Shown: positions 24,010 through 32,872, numbered from the stretch's first letter. The stretch is DNA of 64,000 nucleotides from Flavobacterium indicum GPTSA100-9 = DSM 17447 (GCF_000455605.1 NC_017025.1:930001-994000), one strand, 5' to 3'. Notes: generated from the sequence alone by a model not told the origin. Numbers and translations: made by a program.

Positions 24010-26853
24010 CTATTTGACAATAATTTCATCAATGAAAATGAATGCTTCTCCGTTATAAGGATGACCAATGTGCCATTCGGGTAGTTTTCCAAAATTACGT
24101 GCAATGACTTTTACATAGCGCGCTTCAGCGAATTTTTTATTTGAATCGAAAGAATGTACTATATTTTGATCTAGTTTTGGATCGATGTTGTGCGTAATGA
24201 TTTCAACCAATTCAAAAGTTTTATTATCATTAGAAATATAGTATTCTACTTGTTTAGGAAGTAAAATCCACGAACGTTGATCTTGTAAAAAACTAGCCTT
24301 GATTGAGGTAATTGGCATCGCTTTTTGTAAATCAATAATTGCTTCAAAATCTTGTGTTTGATACCCTTGCCAATCACCTTTGCGCCAATTTTCAGTTCCG
24401 TGAATACCGTCTAATAAACCTTCAGGACCACCGGCATGGTATTGCGGATTGTAAGTAGATTTTATGTCGATGGTGTAGTTGTTTGGTTTTTTAAAGAAGG
24501 TAGCAGAGATGGTGTAACTCTTTTGACCGTTATTTAAAACATAAGCTAAAACTATTGAAGATTCTTTAATAATAAAAGGTTTTGAATACGCTAAATAAAT
24601 TTGATCACCATCTTTTTGATTTAAGTTTTTAACTTCATAATAAATCACATCTTTTGGATTTTGTGATTTGATTTCAATTTGTAACTCATTTTTAAAGGCT
24701 CTACTTGCCGCTTGGATAGTTGGGACAGGAATAATATCTTTAATTAAGTCTTCCTCTTTCACAGCCTTTGCTACATCAAAATCCGGATATTTATATGAGT
24801 GTTCTTCTAAATAGGTATCTAACCATTGATATGTAGATTTATTTGTTTTTTCATTTAAAACACGTACTTTTTTATCTTCTAAATTAAGTTTAACTTCCTT
24901 AAATATAGGTAGGACATAATCCCAGCCCATTTCACCTGGAGTCACATCATAAATTCCCATTGCACTCAACACATACCAAGCACTCATTTGTCCGCAGTCT
25001 TCGTTACCAATTAAACCATCGGGGGTGTTTTTATAAAATTCAGTTAAGATGTAATGTACCATCTTATTGGTTTTTTCTGGTTTACCAATATAATTGTACA
25101 AATACGCCATGTGGTGACTCGGTTCGTTGCCATGCGCATATTGTCCGATTAAGCCCGTAACATCTACTTGTTCTCTACCAGTTGTTTTACTTTCGGCACT
25201 AAACATTTCATCTAATTTGGCTTCAAATTTTTCTTTTCCACCATAAGCTTCAATCATGCCTGGAATGTCTTGTGGAACAAAAAAGGAATAATGCCATGAG
25301 TTGCCTTCTGTAAAATTATTGTTTACTTCTCTAGGATCAAATGGTTTGTCCCAACCGCCATTTTTCTTCGGACGCATGAAACCTGTTTCCCAATCAAATA
25401 TATTCTTCCAAGATTGAGAACGCTTTATGAAGTATTCGTAATCCTCTTTTTTGTTCAAAATTTGAGCCATTTGTGCTATACACCAATCGTCATAGGCATA
25501 TTCTACCGTTTTAGAAACACTTTCATGTTCGTCGTCCATGGAAATAAAGCCTTGTCTTTTATAAGCTTCTAATCCCAAATGATCTAACATTGCCGAATGT
25601 TTTGCTGCCTCAAAAGCTTTTTCATAATCAAACCCTTTTATGCCTTTAGCCATAGCATCGGCAATCACAGAAACGGAATGGTATCCTATCATACAATCGG
25701 TTTCATTAGAAGCCAATTCCCAAACGGGTAATCGTCCCCCTTGTTCGTATTGTTTAATAAAGGTATTGATGTAATCAGCAGTACGTTTTTTATCGATTAA
25801 CGTATATAAAGGATGAGCTGCTCTAAACGTATCCCACAATGAAAAAACCGAATAATAATTAAATCCTTCGGCTACATGGATTTTGTTGTCACGACCACGG
25901 TATTTTCCGTCTACATCTTGCGCAATATTAGGTTGCATCATTGTGTGGTATAAAGCTGTGTAGAAAATGGCTAATTGGTCTTTGTTTTCTGAAGAAACTT
26001 CAATTTTTGCCAATTCTTTGTTCCAAAGTGCCTCAGCTTCTTTTTTTGTTTGTTCAAAATTCCAATGGTTGATTTCTGATGAATTGAGTTTTGCTCCTTC
26101 ATATGAAGTAGGTGATAAGGAAACTTTGACTAGAATTTTTTCTCCTTTTTTGACTTTTTTTGAAAATACTGCGGCATTATTTTCTGTAATATCAATTAAC
26201 CCTTCTTTTTTAGTTGAGATTAAAGAACTTTTTTTGAAAGGCATATTAAACTCAATTCGTGCATACACATATTGGTCTTTGGCCCAAGCTTCACTTCTTC
26301 GTAAAACTTCTATTGTTTTATTGTCAATGATTCGGATTCTTCCTTCTAATAATTTATCTCTGTGATTTAAATCGAGAATGATATTGGCTTGTCCAGCTTC
26401 GTTAAACGTATATTCATGAAAGCCAACACGTGTTGAAGAGGTTAATCGGACATCTATATTATGTTTATCAAGCTTTACACTGTAAAATCCAGCACTGGCT
26501 TTTTCGTTTCCATGTTTGAAATTTGAACTGTATTCTTTTGGATTAAAAGAAGGTTTTCCCATGGTTGGCATCAGCATAATGTCGCCATAATCCGAACAGC
26601 CCGTCCCGTTTAAATGGGTATGAGAAAATCCATAAATGATGCTGTCGTCATAATGATAACCCGAACAGCCATCCCAACTTCCGTCAATTCTAGTATCAGG
26701 AGAAAGTTGCACCATGCCATAAGGTACGGTGGCTCCAGGAAACGTATGTCCATGTCCTCCAGTTCCTATAAATGGATTTACATATTTTGAAAATTGGGTT
26801 TGCTGCGCAGAAACTGCAAAAGCGAAAAGTAAAAAAAATATTGTTTTTTTCAT
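24010..26853 (-). CDS. GH92 family glycosidase (alpha-mannosidase type) with C-terminal carbohydrate-binding-like domain
   Basis: Exported enzyme of 947 residues with signal peptide MKKTIFFLLFAFAVSAQQ. The GH92 hallmarks are complete: YVNPFIGTGGHGHTFPGATVPYG at the start, GSWDGCSGYHY, FSHTHLNGTGCSDYGD, and in the catalytic half SLWDTFRAAHPLYT, GRLPVWELASNETDCMIGYH, GNEDCGQMSAWYVLSAMG. GH92 enzymes are calcium-dependent exo-mannosidases of N-glycans and mannans. After the usual GH92 end (about residue 750), a F5/8 type C-like segment follows (GTENWRKGDWQGYQT). No SusC/SusD pair is adjacent, so it is not in an obvious glycan-use locus. Confidence 0.95.
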   Translation of the reverse strand: MKKTIFFLLFAFAVSAQQTQFSKYVNPFIGTGGHGHTFPGATVPYGMVQLSPDTRIDGSWDGCSGYHYDDSIIYGFSHTHLNGTGCSDYGDIMLMPTMGKPSFNPKEYSSNFKHGNEKASAGFYSVKLDKHNIDVRLTSSTRVGFHEYTFNEAGQANIILDLNHRDKLLEGRIRIIDNKTIEVLRRSEAWAKDQYVYARIEFNMPFKKSSLISTKKEGLIDITENNAAVFSKKVKKGEKILVKVSLSPTSYEGAKLNSSEINHWNFEQTKKEAEALWNKELAKIEVSSENKDQLAIFYTALYHTMMQPNIAQDVDGKYRGRDNKIHVAEGFNYYSVFSLWDTFRAAHPLYTLIDKKRTADYINTFIKQYEQGGRLPVWELASNETDCMIGYHSVSVIADAMAKGIKGFDYEKAFEAAKHSAMLDHLGLEAYKRQGFISMDDEHESVSKTVEYAYDDWCIAQMAQILNKKEDYEYFIKRSQSWKNIFDWETGFMRPKKNGGWDKPFDPREVNNNFTEGNSWHYSFFVPQDIPGMIEAYGGKEKFEAKLDEMFSAESKTTGREQVDVTGLIGQYAHGNEPSHHMAYLYNYIGKPEKTNKMVHYILTEFYKNTPDGLIGNEDCGQMSAWYVLSAMGIYDVTPGEMGWDYVLPIFKEVKLNLEDKKVRVLNEKTNKSTYQWLDTYLEEHSYKYPDFDVAKAVKEEDLIKDIIPVPTIQAASRAFKNELQIEIKSQNPKDVIYYEVKNLNQKDGDQIYLAYSKPFIIKESSIVLAYVLNNGQKSYTISATFFKKPNNYTIDIKSTYNPQYHAGGPEGLLDGIHGTENWRKGDWQGYQTQDFEAIIDLQKAMPITSIKASFLQDQRSWILLPKQVEYYISNDNKTFELVEIITHNIDPKLDQNIVHSFDSNKKFAEARYVKVIARNFGKLPEWHIGHPYNGEAFIFIDEIIVK

Positions 26854-26914
26854 GTTTAGTAGTTGTTTGCGTAAAATTCCACAAACCTTATGAAAAAAAC
26901 AATATTTTTATGAA

Positions 26915-27322
26915 TTAATTTGCAAGTATACCACGTTGATTCACAACGGGTAATTCAACTGTAGCTTTTTCGTTAATCGTATTGCTTCTAAACGTAAATT
27001 TTTTGTCGTATAACTTTCCATCAAGGAAATAGGTGAGCATAAATTCATTATTTAATTGCAACACATTATTCTCTAATAATTCAATTTTAACAGAAGAATT
27101 TGCTTCCACTTCATTAAAGGCATGTCGAAAAGTACCCGTTTTTCTTTCTTCCCCGTTAATGATTCCATAGGCTCTAGAAACAACAATGGCCATTTCTAAT
27201 TTATATTCCGTTTCATTAATTAAATAAGCATACCAAGTTTTTTCCATAAAATCATCGTTCCATTCATGGATTGCTACTACATGAACACCCTCCGATTTTG
27301 GTATGATAATATCTTTCTTCAT
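26915..27322 (-). CDS. Conserved hypothetical protein, coupled to the GIN-domain gene
   Basis: A 135-residue soluble protein without signal peptide, mainly beta by appearance (HEWNDDFMEKTWYAYLINE, FMLTYFLDGKLYDKKFTF). No family that I can name. Its start codon shares one base with the stop of the upstream GIN-domain gene (TAATG), so its translation is coupled to that exported protein. This is odd for a protein with no export signal. The reading frame is sound across its whole length, and composition is like the neighbours. Confidence 0.75.
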   Translation of the reverse strand: MKKDIIIPKSEGVHVVAIHEWNDDFMEKTWYAYLINETEYKLEMAIVVSRAYGIINGEERKTGTFRHAFNEVEANSSVKIELLENNVLQLNNEFMLTYFLDGKLYDKKFTFRSNTINEKATVELPVVNQRGILAN

Positions 27323-28155
27323 TATTTTTCTTTTTTATATAAAATTGCACTTTGAGTAAAAATTCGCAAGTCCACTTTAGGTTCGCCTAATAATTCAATT
27401 TCAGATTTTCCTGATGCTGAAATGGCTATGGTTTTAGTTGCGTTTACAGAAGCTTTTGTATAACTTTCTGTAGTAAGATCAATATCTTTTACGGTGAATT
27501 TACGAGCAGTTAATTGAGCATTATTGTCTAATCTAATTTTAGCTGATTGGGCATCACCTTCGATTTCAGCATTACCTTTTTGGTATAAATCGATTTTAGC
27601 ATTTGATGAGTTGATTAAGGCTTTTAATTCGGCATCTTTAGTAAGTTCAATAGTAGAATTGTCTGCTTTAACATTAATTTCAGCCTCAGCTTTATCCGTT
27701 AATTGTAAGGTAAATTTTTCGGCTTTAACATTTAAAAAAGACTGAGATTTGTCAAAATTTTTCACAGTTATATCCTCTAAAGTTAATTCAGCCAACGCAT
27801 GTAATTTACTTTCATTTCTACCTGTAATCGTTTTTAAACTGTCGTTGTAATTAATTCTAACAGCAAATTTTTTAGCAGAAGAAACTTCTTTTAAAGCGCT
27901 TATTTTTAAGGTGTTACCTAAAACATTATAACTTACAGCATCGTGTAGATTGTCATCTGCTTCAATTTCAAGAGATGTTTTTTCAGCTTTAACAAAATAA
28001 ACTTCAAGATTATCTTCAACTTCTACATTTTGAAAAGATTCTAAATCTTTTATAGTTAGCGTTACAATTTTAGAACCTTTTATTTTTTCTTTCTTTTGAG
28101 CAAAACATGCTACAACACTTAAAAGTAGTGTGCAAATTAGGATAATTCTTTTCAT
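27322..28155 (-). CDS. Exported GIN-domain (DUF2807) protein
   Basis: A 277-residue exported protein. The start at 28153-28155 begins the signal peptide MKRIILICTLLLSVVACFAQ; an upstream in-frame start would add eight residues. The rest is a repetitive parallel beta-structure typical of the GIN (auto-transporter adhesin head-like) domain: LEVYFVKAEKTSLEIEADD, then many short strands such as AEINVKADNSTIELTKDAEL. Such proteins are probably surface or periplasmic, but no role is established. It is the first of a two-gene unit and has a terminator 30 bases upstream that isolates it from the PspC genes. Confidence 0.88.
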   Translation of the reverse strand: MKRIILICTLLLSVVACFAQKKEKIKGSKIVTLTIKDLESFQNVEVEDNLEVYFVKAEKTSLEIEADDNLHDAVSYNVLGNTLKISALKEVSSAKKFAVRINYNDSLKTITGRNESKLHALAELTLEDITVKNFDKSQSFLNVKAEKFTLQLTDKAEAEINVKADNSTIELTKDAELKALINSSNAKIDLYQKGNAEIEGDAQSAKIRLDNNAQLTARKFTVKDIDLTTESYTKASVNATKTIAISASGKSEIELLGEPKVDLRIFTQSAILYKKEK

Positions 28156-28184
28156 ATTATGGGTTAATAATTGGGACAAATATA

Positions 28185-28216
28185 AAAAAAAACATCAGCT
28201 ATAGCTGATGTTTTTT
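28185..28216 (-). terminator. Terminator after the PadR-PspC-sORF unit
   Basis: Long perfect stem AAAACATCAGCTAT / ATAGCTGATGTTTT with T runs on both sides. On the minus strand it comes two bases after the stop codon of the 24-residue ORF. Confidence 0.85.
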
Positions 28217-28218
28217 AT

Positions 28219-28293
28219 CTAAAATATGCTTTCTATAAATTGAACAACTAATTGTATAGTGTACTCAATTATTTTTACAATGAACTGTATCAT
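28219..28293 (-). CDS. Possible 24-residue amphipathic peptide
   Basis: A short ORF, MIQFIVKIIEYTIQLVVQFI plus four residues, between the PspC gene and its terminator. It starts after an A-rich leader of the kind that serves as ribosome binding site in this phylum, and stops two bases before the terminator stem. The spacing of hydrophobic (I, V, F, L) and polar (Q, K, E, T) residues would make an amphipathic helix with nearly zero net charge. This may be a membrane-active or membrane-sensing peptide, or only chance; conservation in relatives would decide. Confidence 0.4.
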   Translation of the reverse strand: MIQFIVKIIEYTIQLVVQFIESIF

Positions 28294-28398
28294 ACTTTAA
28301 TTTTTATAGTTGTTTTATTTTTTCAAAATAATGAAGTGTAAATTTACAAAAAATTATTTTTCAATATTTAATCAAATAGATAAATATTTGTTAAAAAA

Positions 28399-30129
28399 TT
28401 AATGTTTAGATTTGATTACTTCGGTATTGATGATTTCTTTACCATTTACCTTTACGGATACTTTTTCAATACTATCTTTAATAGTGGTTGTTTTAACTAC
28501 ATTTCCATTTCCTAACTCACTTGAAACAGTTTCAATTTCTGCCTCATTTTCGTTCTCATCTGGACAATTTAAACAATCTAATTCACCTTTACTTACTTTA
28601 TATTTATAGCCTTCTGGGCCATAATAATATTCAAAGTCAGAATTGTAATCATTTAAGAAGTTCTCTACATTTTTATTTGGATAATAAGTTATGCCTTCAG
28701 GTAAATACAGGTAAACATGTACTTGTTGATTTCTAAATTTAGCACTGGATTCGGTAGTGAAATAATTGTCTAAGATTAATTGATTACCAACAAATTTAAA
28801 ATTATATTTAATTTTTTCTGCTCTTGTATTTGCTTCGTCAAAATTGCGTCCTTGTGCCGTTTTTTCAACAATTACAAAAGGTTGTGCTTTGTCTGTTGTT
28901 TTTAAATGTAAGTATACATTATTAGAATAAATGATTTCATTTTTAGTAGAATCTTGCATTATTCTCAAATCTGAACGGTGATCCACTCTTTTAGAAAAAT
29001 ATTCGTTGTTTACAAATTTAACTTCTAAAGTATCATTTGTTGTTATTGGTAATACTTCTTTTTTCACTACTTTTCCATCATGACTCAATTCAGTAGCGTA
29101 ACGAATGCCTACAACTGTTAAACTGATTAAAGAGAAAATCCAAATGGCTAACAAGCTAAATTTAGCGTAATTTCCAATAGAACGAGTATTAGGAATTAGT
29201 AACTTTAAACCTAATAAGACAAAAAAGAATAATGGAATTCCAAATGCGGATAAGAATAATAACCCTTGTGCCCATAGAGGAACATCAAAATTAAATGGTG
29301 TATGTATGTTGTCTTGTAATAAAACTTCCGGTAATGATGAAGAAAATACTAAAATTACAGATGCAACAATTACCCCTAAAAATGCTATCGTAGCAAATAA
29401 TAAAATAAAGAATCCAACAGCTTTTCCTATTCCTTTAAAGAGTTCTGAAATGATATCACCAGCTGTTGAACCAATTTTTTGTGCACCATATTTGGCATTA
29501 TCTGCAATTTTTTGATGGTCTAAATTATTGATTTTGTCTGTGATTTCATTAAAACCTTCCTTTACTTTTTTCTCAATATTTGAAATTGTAATGGGTTGGC
29601 CCTTCATTTCCAATTTTTGTGAAGTTGTAATGGCTTCTGGTAATAAAATCCAAAGTAAAAAATACACTACTACTGTTGTTCCAAAACTTAAGAACATGGA
29701 TAGAATAAAAATAATACGTAACCATATTGCTTCAACACCAAAATAATGACTTAATCCTGCAATTACTCCTCCTAAAAGTGCATTGTCTTTATCACGATAC
29801 AATTTTTTTGACGTATAATAGGTGTAATCCTGAGTTGATTGATAAGTTGCTTTTGTAGGTTCGTTATCATCAATTTTATAATCTTCAGGTTGCCCCATAA
29901 TTGAAATAATTGCATCAACATCGGCTAAACTTATTACTTGTTTAGTAGTTCCCAATTTTTCTTGTGCTAATTCTGCAATCCTGCTTTCAATGTCTTTGAT
30001 AATTTCATCTCTTCCTTCAGGAGATAATGAACGTTTAACAGCTTGTAAATAACTGCTTAACTTATTATAAGCGTCTTCATCAATGTGGAAGAAAAAACCG
30101 CCTAAATTTATACTCGTTGTCTTATTCAT
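28399..30129 (-). CDS. PspC-domain membrane protein
   Basis: A 576-residue envelope-stress protein. Residues 1-90 are a soluble segment (SINLGGFFFHIDEDAYNKL, with EGRDEIIKDIESRIAEL). The PspC domain is at about 108-168 (KKLYRDKDNALLGGVIAGLS, then LWILLPEA after a hydrophobic helix). Three more transmembrane helices follow, with a C-terminal extracytoplasmic beta-rich half that includes a CLNCPDENE cysteine pair. PspC proteins sense or signal inner-membrane damage. The gene follows padR by six bases and is probably repressed by it. Confidence 0.92.
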   Translation of the reverse strand: MNKTTSINLGGFFFHIDEDAYNKLSSYLQAVKRSLSPEGRDEIIKDIESRIAELAQEKLGTTKQVISLADVDAIISIMGQPEDYKIDDNEPTKATYQSTQDYTYYTSKKLYRDKDNALLGGVIAGLSHYFGVEAIWLRIIFILSMFLSFGTTVVVYFLLWILLPEAITTSQKLEMKGQPITISNIEKKVKEGFNEITDKINNLDHQKIADNAKYGAQKIGSTAGDIISELFKGIGKAVGFFILLFATIAFLGVIVASVILVFSSSLPEVLLQDNIHTPFNFDVPLWAQGLLFLSAFGIPLFFFVLLGLKLLIPNTRSIGNYAKFSLLAIWIFSLISLTVVGIRYATELSHDGKVVKKEVLPITTNDTLEVKFVNNEYFSKRVDHRSDLRIMQDSTKNEIIYSNNVYLHLKTTDKAQPFVIVEKTAQGRNFDEANTRAEKIKYNFKFVGNQLILDNYFTTESSAKFRNQQVHVYLYLPEGITYYPNKNVENFLNDYNSDFEYYYGPEGYKYKVSKGELDCLNCPDENENEAEIETVSSELGNGNVVKTTTIKDSIEKVSVKVNGKEIINTEVIKSKH

Positions 30130-30135
30130 GATTCG

Positions 30136-30465
30136 TTAGTTTTGATTGGTGATTATGTTAACAGCGTCTGATAATTCTTTCCAGGTGCCGCTTAATTCTT
30201 GTAAAAAATCTTTTCCTTCTTCGGTTAAACCATAGTACTTTCTAGGTGGTCCCGATGTGGATTCTTCCCATCTGTAGGTAAGTAATCCGTCGTTTTTTAA
30301 TCTAGTTAATAAAGGATAAACAGTACCCTCAACAACTAGTAATTTTGCGCTTTTTAAGGTGTCTAATATTTCAGAAGTGTAAGCATCTTTTTCTTTTAAA
30401 ACTGATAAGATGCAAAACTCTAAAACACCTTTTCGCATTTGTGCTTTTGTGTTTTCAATGTTCAT
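30136..30465 (-). CDS. PadR-family transcriptional regulator
   Basis: A 109-residue PadR repressor. The start at 30463-30465 gives the usual length (MNIENTKAQMRKGVLEFCIL). The winged helix spans about residues 15-85, with the family signature EGTVYPLLTRLKNDGLLTYRWEES and PRKYYGLTEEGKDFL. Pairing with a downstream PspC gene is a common arrangement in Bacteroidota, in which PadR represses its own operon. A TTACTA-N4-TAGTAA dyad lies upstream. Confidence 0.93.
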   Translation of the reverse strand: MNIENTKAQMRKGVLEFCILSVLKEKDAYTSEILDTLKSAKLLVVEGTVYPLLTRLKNDGLLTYRWEESTSGPPRKYYGLTEEGKDFLQELSGTWKELSDAVNIITNQN

Positions 30466-30523
30466 ACATGATTTTTTTAAATTACTATTCGTTTTTGATT
30501 GATGATTGATGATCGAAAACAAG

Positions 30524-30561
30524 TTACTATCCTTAGTAAGTTATTTTCTTATGCAAATATA
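30524..30561 (-). promoter_or_regulatory. padR promoter and candidate operator
   Basis: Minus-strand TATATTTG (30554-30561) is a full -7 match. Directly downstream of the expected start, TTACTA-TCCT-TAGTAA (30524-30539) is a perfect 6-base dyad with a four-base spacer, well placed for a PadR repressor. The operator call is an inference from symmetry and position. Confidence 0.5.
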
Positions 30562-30678
30562 TGGCTAAAAACAAGTACATTGTATTACATAGTACTAATA
30601 TTTAACAAAAAATTAACAATTTGAAAAATGTATGTACGCATAATAAAATTTGTTTATCTTTACAAAAACAAAGGAATT

Positions 30679-31143
30679 ATGAAGTTTACACCCTCAAAAT
30701 TAAATTTATTTAACTTTTTTAAATTACCATCTGCGTATTGGTCAGGTGTTCGTGCAAAAGAAATTACTTCAGAAAAATGTGTGGCTACTGTTAAACACCG
30801 TTGGTTCAATCAAAATCCTTTTAATTCTATGTATTTTGCTGTTCAAGCAATGGCTGCAGAATTTACTACTGGTGCCTTAGTAATGTATCAAATACAAGAG
30901 AGCAAGGAAAATATTTCAATGTTAGTAGCGCAAAATAAAGCTGTATTTACAAAGAAAGCTACTGGAAGAATTACTTTTACCTGCAATCAAGGAAATATAA
31001 TTAAAGACACTATTCAAAAAGCAATTGCTACAAATGAAGGCCAAACAATATGGTTAACATCTATTGGTGTTAATGAAAAAGGCGAACAAGTTTCTGAAAT
31101 GCAATTTGAATGGACAATTAAAGTTAGGTCTAAAAGTAAATAA
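30679..31143 (+). CDS. DUF4442 protein, hot-dog fold thioesterase-like
   Basis: A 154-residue cytoplasmic protein of the DUF4442 family, a branch of the hot-dog fold. The ATG at 30679 follows AAAGGA, a usable ribosome binding site. Visible features: FKLPSAYWSGVRAKEITSEK, the HRWFNQNPFNSMYFAVQAMAAEF helix that in hot-dog proteins holds the catalytic or substrate-binding residue, and the beta-sheet after it. Acyl-CoA or related thioester substrates are likely, but not proven. Single gene in front of the TIGR01777 epimerase. Confidence 0.85.
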   Translation: MKFTPSKLNLFNFFKLPSAYWSGVRAKEITSEKCVATVKHRWFNQNPFNSMYFAVQAMAAEFTTGALVMYQIQESKENISMLVAQNKAVFTKKATGRITFTCNQGNIIKDTIQKAIATNEGQTIWLTSIGVNEKGEQVSEMQFEWTIKVRSKSK

Positions 31144-31199
31144 AGAACTAACAAATGTTAAGGTTAGTTAATAAATACATTACAAGCTTATATGTTTTG

Positions 31200-31207
31200 T
31201 AAATTTG
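31200..31207 (+). promoter_or_regulatory. Candidate -7 box for the TIGR01777 gene
   Basis: TAAATTTG, a full match to TAnnTTTG, 17 bases before the ATG at 31225. No clear -33 box. Confidence 0.4.
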
Positions 31208-31224
31208 AATAAAAAAGCTTGAAA

Positions 31225-32130
31225 ATGACACTATTAATTACAGGAGCTACAGGATTAGTTGGGCAGGAGTTGATGCGTTTTGTACTTCAACAAGGACATA
31301 AGGTCAATTATTTAACTACTTCAAAATCTAAAGTTAAAAGTCAATCAAATGTGAATGGATTTTATTGGAATCCGGATACAGGTGAAATTGATTTAAAAGC
31401 TTTTGAAGCGGTAGAAGTTATTGTTCATTTAGCTGGCGCTACCATTTCAAAAAAATGGACACCATCTTATAAAGAAGAACTATTAAATAGTAGAGTTAAA
31501 ACTTCTCAGTTATTGTTTTCTTCATTAGAAAAAATAAATCATGAAGTTAAACAAATAATTTCTGCTTCTGCTATTGGCGGTTATGAAAGTAGTTATGATA
31601 AAATATATCATGAAGATGATCCCATAAATGAACCAGAATTTTTAGGTGAAATTGTGAGGAAATGGGAGGAACATGTAGATGTATTTTCGAAATTAGGTGT
31701 TAAAGTAACAAAGGTGAGAATTGGGATTGTACTGTCAAAAAACGGTGGTGCTTTTGTTGAGTTAATTAAGCCAATTAAATTAGGAATTGGTTCTGCATTA
31801 GGAACTGGAAACCAATACCAAAGTTGGATCCATATTGATGATTTAATTTCAATTTTTTATTATTTAATTTCAAATCAACTAGAAGGTGTATTTAATGGTG
31901 TAGCACCTTATCCTGTTACAAACAAAGAAATGTTACGTACAATGGCAAAAGCGCTTCACAAGCCATTCTTTATGCCGAATGTCCCAACATTTGTTTTAAA
32001 ATTAATTTTAGGCGAAATGCACCAAATAATTACTTCAAGTCAACATGTAAGTTGCATGAAATTACTAGATCGAGGATTTCAATTTAAGTACGCTTCACTT
32101 GATAAAGCACTACTAAAGTTGCTGCAATAA
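31225..32130 (+). CDS. TIGR01777-family NAD(P)-dependent epimerase/oxidoreductase
   Basis: A 301-residue extended short-chain dehydrogenase. The nucleotide-binding motif TGATGLVG lies at the N-terminus (residues 6-13), followed by VIVHLAGATISKKWTP, and SASAIGGYESSYDK replaces the usual YxxxK region, as is characteristic of this family. The C-terminal DUF1731 segment is present. E. coli YfcH is a relative; substrate unknown. The ATG at 31225 is preferred to a TTG two codons upstream. Confidence 0.9.
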   Translation: MTLLITGATGLVGQELMRFVLQQGHKVNYLTTSKSKVKSQSNVNGFYWNPDTGEIDLKAFEAVEVIVHLAGATISKKWTPSYKEELLNSRVKTSQLLFSSLEKINHEVKQIISASAIGGYESSYDKIYHEDDPINEPEFLGEIVRKWEEHVDVFSKLGVKVTKVRIGIVLSKNGGAFVELIKPIKLGIGSALGTGNQYQSWIHIDDLISIFYYLISNQLEGVFNGVAPYPVTNKEMLRTMAKALHKPFFMPNVPTFVLKLILGEMHQIITSSQHVSCMKLLDRGFQFKYASLDKALLKLLQ

Positions 32131-32163
32131 AAAAAAGTGCTATTCAATAAGGATAGCACTTTT
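32131..32163 (+). terminator. Terminator after the TIGR01777 gene
   Basis: Stem AAAAGTGCTAT / ATAGCACTTTT with a nine-base loop, followed by CATTTTG. Confidence 0.75.
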
Positions 32164-32261
32164 CATTTTGTATTGTAATTAAGATGAAATAAATAAACTT
32201 AACTTTTCAAAATTACTCAATTGAAAAGCTAAAACTCTTAAAAAAATATTAAAATTATAGC

Positions 32262-32302
32262 TGACAATGTGTCATTTTAAAAATATTGGCAATACTTTTG
32301 CA
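32262..32302 (+). promoter_or_regulatory. Sigma-54-like promoter of grpE-dnaJ with TGACA-N3-TGTCA dyad
   Basis: TTGGCA (32286-32291) and TTGCA (32298-32302) have exact -24/-12 spacing for sigma-54 (consensus TGGCAC-N5-TTGC). Upstream, TGACA-ATG-TGTCA (32262-32274) is a perfect dyad. The bases TACTTTTG (32293-32300) could also be read as a normal -7 box, but no -33 TTG goes with it. Start would be about 20 bases before the grpE ATG. Heat-shock control is likely; which sigma factor reads it is open. Confidence 0.5.
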
Positions 32303-32331
32303 AACTTATATTTCAAATAAAATTTAATAAT

Positions 32332-32871
32332 ATGAGCCAAGAAAATACTGAAAATATAGAAAAAGATAACATTCAGGATGAAAATATTGCAGATAACCAG
32401 GCAATAAATCAACCAGAAATGTCAGTTGAAGAACAGTTGCAAGAACAATTGGCACAAGAAAAAGATAAGTTTCTTAGATTGTTTGCTGAGTTTGAAAATT
32501 ATAAAAAGCGAACTTCAAAAGAAAGAATTGAATTGTTTAAAACTGCTGGTCAAGAAGTATTACAAGCAATGTTACCTGTTTTAGATGATTTTGACAGAGC
32601 TTGGAATCAAATTTCAAAATCTGAAGATGAAGCTTTGGTTAAAGGTGTAGAATTAATTCACGATAAATTAAAATCGACATTAACAGCTAAAGGATTAGAA
32701 TTAGTTGAAATTAAAGCGGGTGATGATTTTAATGCTGATTTTGCTGAAGCAATTACACAAATTCCCGCTCCAACAGAAGACTTGAAAGGTAAGATTGTTG
32801 ATGTAATTGAAAAAGGATATAAATTAGGAGATAAAATAATTCGTTTCCCTAAAGTAGTAATTGGTAATTAA
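32332..32871 (+). CDS. grpE: Nucleotide exchange factor GrpE
   Basis: Cochaperone that releases ADP from DnaK. The 179 residues comprise an acidic disordered start (1-40), a long dimerising helix (about 45-90, with KDKFLRLFAEFENYKKRTSKERIE) and a C-terminal beta-wing domain ending GYKLGDKIIRFPKVVIGN, a near-perfect match to the family signature GYxxxxRvlRpAxVxV in position. dnaJ follows 72 bases downstream in the same unit; dnaK is not in the window. Confidence 0.96.
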   Translation: MSQENTENIEKDNIQDENIADNQAINQPEMSVEEQLQEQLAQEKDKFLRLFAEFENYKKRTSKERIELFKTAGQEVLQAMLPVLDDFDRAWNQISKSEDEALVKGVELIHDKLKSTLTAKGLELVEIKAGDDFNADFAEAITQIPAPTEDLKGKIVDVIEKGYKLGDKIIRFPKVVIGN

Positions 32872-32872
32872 A

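Noticed and set aside
25967..26365. 132-residue reading frame on the plus strand inside the GH92 gene
   Set aside because: Lies fully opposite a well-supported glycosidase; its sequence has no domain pattern and is explained by codon use of the real gene.
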